This document shows positions 14,564-16,110 of a DNA stretch of 16,110 bases, one piece after another. Location of the stretch: the NCBI GenBank assembly GCA_047611425.1, contig JBLFWJ010000069.1:1-16110 (forward strand), read 5' to 3'. The stretch's first letter is position 1, and each line of letters begins with the position of its first letter. Source of the stretch: JBLFWJ01 sp047611425 (GTDB taxonomy: Bacteria > Bacteroidota > Bacteroidia > UBA10329). The position numbers were made by a program, and so were the translations under genes. A model generated the notes under the pieces. The model was not told where the DNA came from. It searched no databases and was given only the letters and a program-made list of their open reading frames with translations.

Positions 14564-14569
14564 AAGGAG
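14564..14569 (+). promoter_or_regulatory. Shine-Dalgarno sequence of the TPR gene
   Basis: AAGGAG lies 8 bases before GTG 14578, ideal spacing. The other in-frame GTG, at 14569, overlaps its last base and has no ribosome site of its own. The ribosome site thus favours 14578, whereas the basic residue needed at the head of a signal peptide (Arg at codon 2) favours 14569. Confidence 0.55.
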
Positions 14570-16110
14570 TGAGAAACGTGCTTCTTTCCATATCGATTTT
14601 ATTCTTTTCAATTCCACCTGTGTTAGGGCAGGTTGCTGAAATTGATAGCCTAAAAAAGTTGCTATTAACCAAGTACGCCATGACGGGAACGGCAAAGGAT
14701 ACGAGCAGAGTTAACGTTTTAGTCGAGCTAGCTGCATTGAGTATTCGGGTAAATCCGGATGAATCACTCAATTACAGTAAAGAGTCTTTGCGTCTGAGTA
14801 TTCAGCGCGGATATCGTTTTAAGCTATCCGAGATTTACAATAACACAGGTACGGTTTACAGGATTAGGGGTGATTTCAATCGAGCAAAGGAGTTTCATCA
14901 GAAAGCATTTGAGTTTGATAGTTCAAGGAATTACAGACGTGGAATGGCGCTTTCACTCAATAATCTTGGAAATGTTCATTATAGTAAGGGGGAACTTGAC
15001 GAAGCCATACGTCAGTACAATCGATCACTTTCCATCCGTCAGGATATTAACGACATGAGTGGCGTTGGCCGATCCCTGAATAACGTTGGGCTGGTCTATA
15101 AGATTCAGGGAGATTATGAACGTGCTCTGGCTTACTACCAAAATGCATTAGCCATTTTCAAAGAGATTGAGGATAAGGTTGGTATGGCGAATGCCCTAAA
15201 CAACATTGGAATTATTCACCGTCTTCAAGGTAACCGGGAGCTGGCATTGGATCATTTTGTCCTAGCAAATAGTCAGTTTGAGGAGTTGGGGAATAAGGTT
15301 GGAATTGCCTTTTCACTCAACAATATTGGAAACATTTATTTCCAGCAGGATGATGTGGACAAAGCGCTGGAATTCTACAATCTTTCACTGGAAACGAGTG
15401 AGGAAATTGGTGATAAGCCTGCAGTGGCAACCAAGCTGAGCAACATTGGTGGTGCTCATCATGAGTTGGGTGAAACGGATAAGGCATTAGAGTTTACCGA
15501 GCGATCTCTGAAGATGCAAAAGGAGATGGGCGACATGGATGGACAGGTTAGTAACCTCAACAATCTGGGCAACATCTACAAGGATCGTAATGAACTTGAT
15601 AAAGCGTTGGAGTATTTCTTGAGTTCACTAAAGACCCAGGATAAAATGGGCCAGAATGATAAGGTGACTGGTACCCTTTATTCCGTTGGTGAACTCTACA
15701 AAAAGAAGGGTGATCCCAATAAAGCGTTGGGTTATTTGCAACGTTCCTTAAAGGCTGCTAAGTCCAATAAGGCCGTACAAGATCAACAAAAGGTTTACAA
15801 TATGCTGTCGGAAACGTACGCGGATATGGGCGATTTCAAGCAATCATATGATTACCAGCAGTTAAACGCACAGCTCACGGATTCTTTAGATCGAATTGTA
15901 AGCACCAAGGATTTGGCCGAGATGCAGGTGCAGTTTGAGGCGCTTCGCAGAGAGCGTGAGTTGGTAGAAATTCAAAAGGAAAAGGAAATTCAAAAGGAGA
16001 AATTGAGAAGACAGTTGCTTCTTCGGAATTTCTTGATTGTACTCGCCTTGCTCATCCTGTCGTTGGCTGCTTTAATCTACTGGAGATATAGAACGAAGAA
16101 TAAAGCCAAT
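14569..16110 (+). CDS. TPR-repeat membrane sensor protein, 3' end outside window
   Basis: The frame opens after the SpoIIE stop and runs unbroken to the right edge (514 codons visible). No ATG lies near its beginning. I give GTG 14569 (MRNVLLSISILFFSIPPVLG, signal-like); GTG 14578 is the alternative. After the signal peptide come tetratricopeptide repeats of 40 residues each, in exact register from 14821 to 15900 (nine units; typical unit NNIGNIYFQQDDVDKALEFY). A less perfect unit precedes them. A charged coiled coil (15901-16017, with an EIQKEK duplication) leads to a membrane segment (about 16018-16080) and basic residues (WRYRTKNK). The output domain lies beyond the window; in Bacteroidota such proteins often end in a histidine kinase, a SpoIIE domain or a helix-turn-helix. 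The 30-base gap to the SpoIIE gene suggests one operon. Confidence 0.88.
   Translation, partial: MRNVLLSISILFFSIPPVLGQVAEIDSLKKLLLTKYAMTGTAKDTSRVNVLVELAALSIRVNPDESLNYSKESLRLSIQRGYRFKLSEIYNNTGTVYRIRGDFNRAKEFHQKAFEFDSSRNYRRGMALSLNNLGNVHYSKGELDEAIRQYNRSLSIRQDINDMSGVGRSLNNVGLVYKIQGDYERALAYYQNALAIFKEIEDKVGMANALNNIGIIHRLQGNRELALDHFVLANSQFEELGNKVGIAFSLNNIGNIYFQQDDVDKALEFYNLSLETSEEIGDKPAVATKLSNIGGAHHELGETDKALEFTERSLKMQKEMGDMDGQVSNLNNLGNIYKDRNELDKALEYFLSSLKTQDKMGQNDKVTGTLYSVGELYKKKGDPNKALGYLQRSLKAAKSNKAVQDQQKVYNMLSETYADMGDFKQSYDYQQLNAQLTDSLDRIVSTKDLAEMQVQFEALRRERELVEIQKEKEIQKEKLRRQLLLRNFLIVLALLILSLAALIYWRYRTKNKAN

Noticed and set aside
15967..16002. Two 18-base near-identical tandem units encoding EIQKEK
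   Set aside because: This is simple coiled-coil sequence with a biased lysine/glutamate composition, and not evidence of a mobile or regulatory repeat.

Overview
The window looks like a chromosomal segment from a Bacteroidota bacterium, probably Flavobacteriia-like and of moderate GC. The grounds are a two-component-type beta-propeller/Y_Y_Y protein fused to SpoIIE, a tgt-LptF/G permease pair, a four-helix-bundle S23-type gene placed between metabolic genes, and a TAnnTTTG-type promoter box. Species cannot be assigned from sequence alone. The window holds 14 protein genes (the first and last cut by the window edges) and no tRNA, rRNA, CRISPR array or transposase. No gene-free stretch exceeds about 130 bases.

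Layout. Positions 1-1729 (+) hold the end of aroB overlapping aroA, two shikimate-pathway genes. Positions 1731-3943 (-) hold tgt followed by an LptF/LptG-family permease, coupled by a TGATG overlap. A short divergent promoter region (3944-4004) leads to a + strand operon of a membrane family-2 glycosyltransferase, an ECF sigma factor and rsmG, which are overlapping or 1 base apart. Convergent to these are rsmI and a secreted M28 peptidase (-), overlapping as ATGA. The divergent region 8352-8469 carries a promoter box framed by a perfect 8-base inverted repeat. From it runs the tyrosine-catabolism unit hmgA - S23-type gene - hppD, which ends at a strong intrinsic terminator (11311-11344). The last 4.7 kb encode two sensor-like membrane proteins in tandem: a propeller/Y_Y_Y/SpoIIE phosphatase and a TPR protein that runs off the window.

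The most interesting object is the insert between hmgA and hppD. A 142-codon gene of the 23S-rRNA-intervening-sequence (S23) family is enclosed by imperfect inverted repeats (9628-9657 and 10090-10119). The left repeat begins directly after the hmgA stop codon and the right one ends 8 bases before the hppD start codon. In mRNA the arms would form a long stem enclosing the gene, with the gene's own ATG inside the stem. This is the geometry of the intervening sequences that interrupt 23S rRNA in some bacteria, but here it sits in a protein-coding operon. I propose it as an IVS-like element inserted in, and possibly processed from, an mRNA.

Other points of note are a queuine/preQ1 tRNA-transglycosylase homologue whose three zinc-ligand cysteines are all replaced, a TPR array with an exact 40-codon period over nine units, and two convergent gene pairs separated by a single base.
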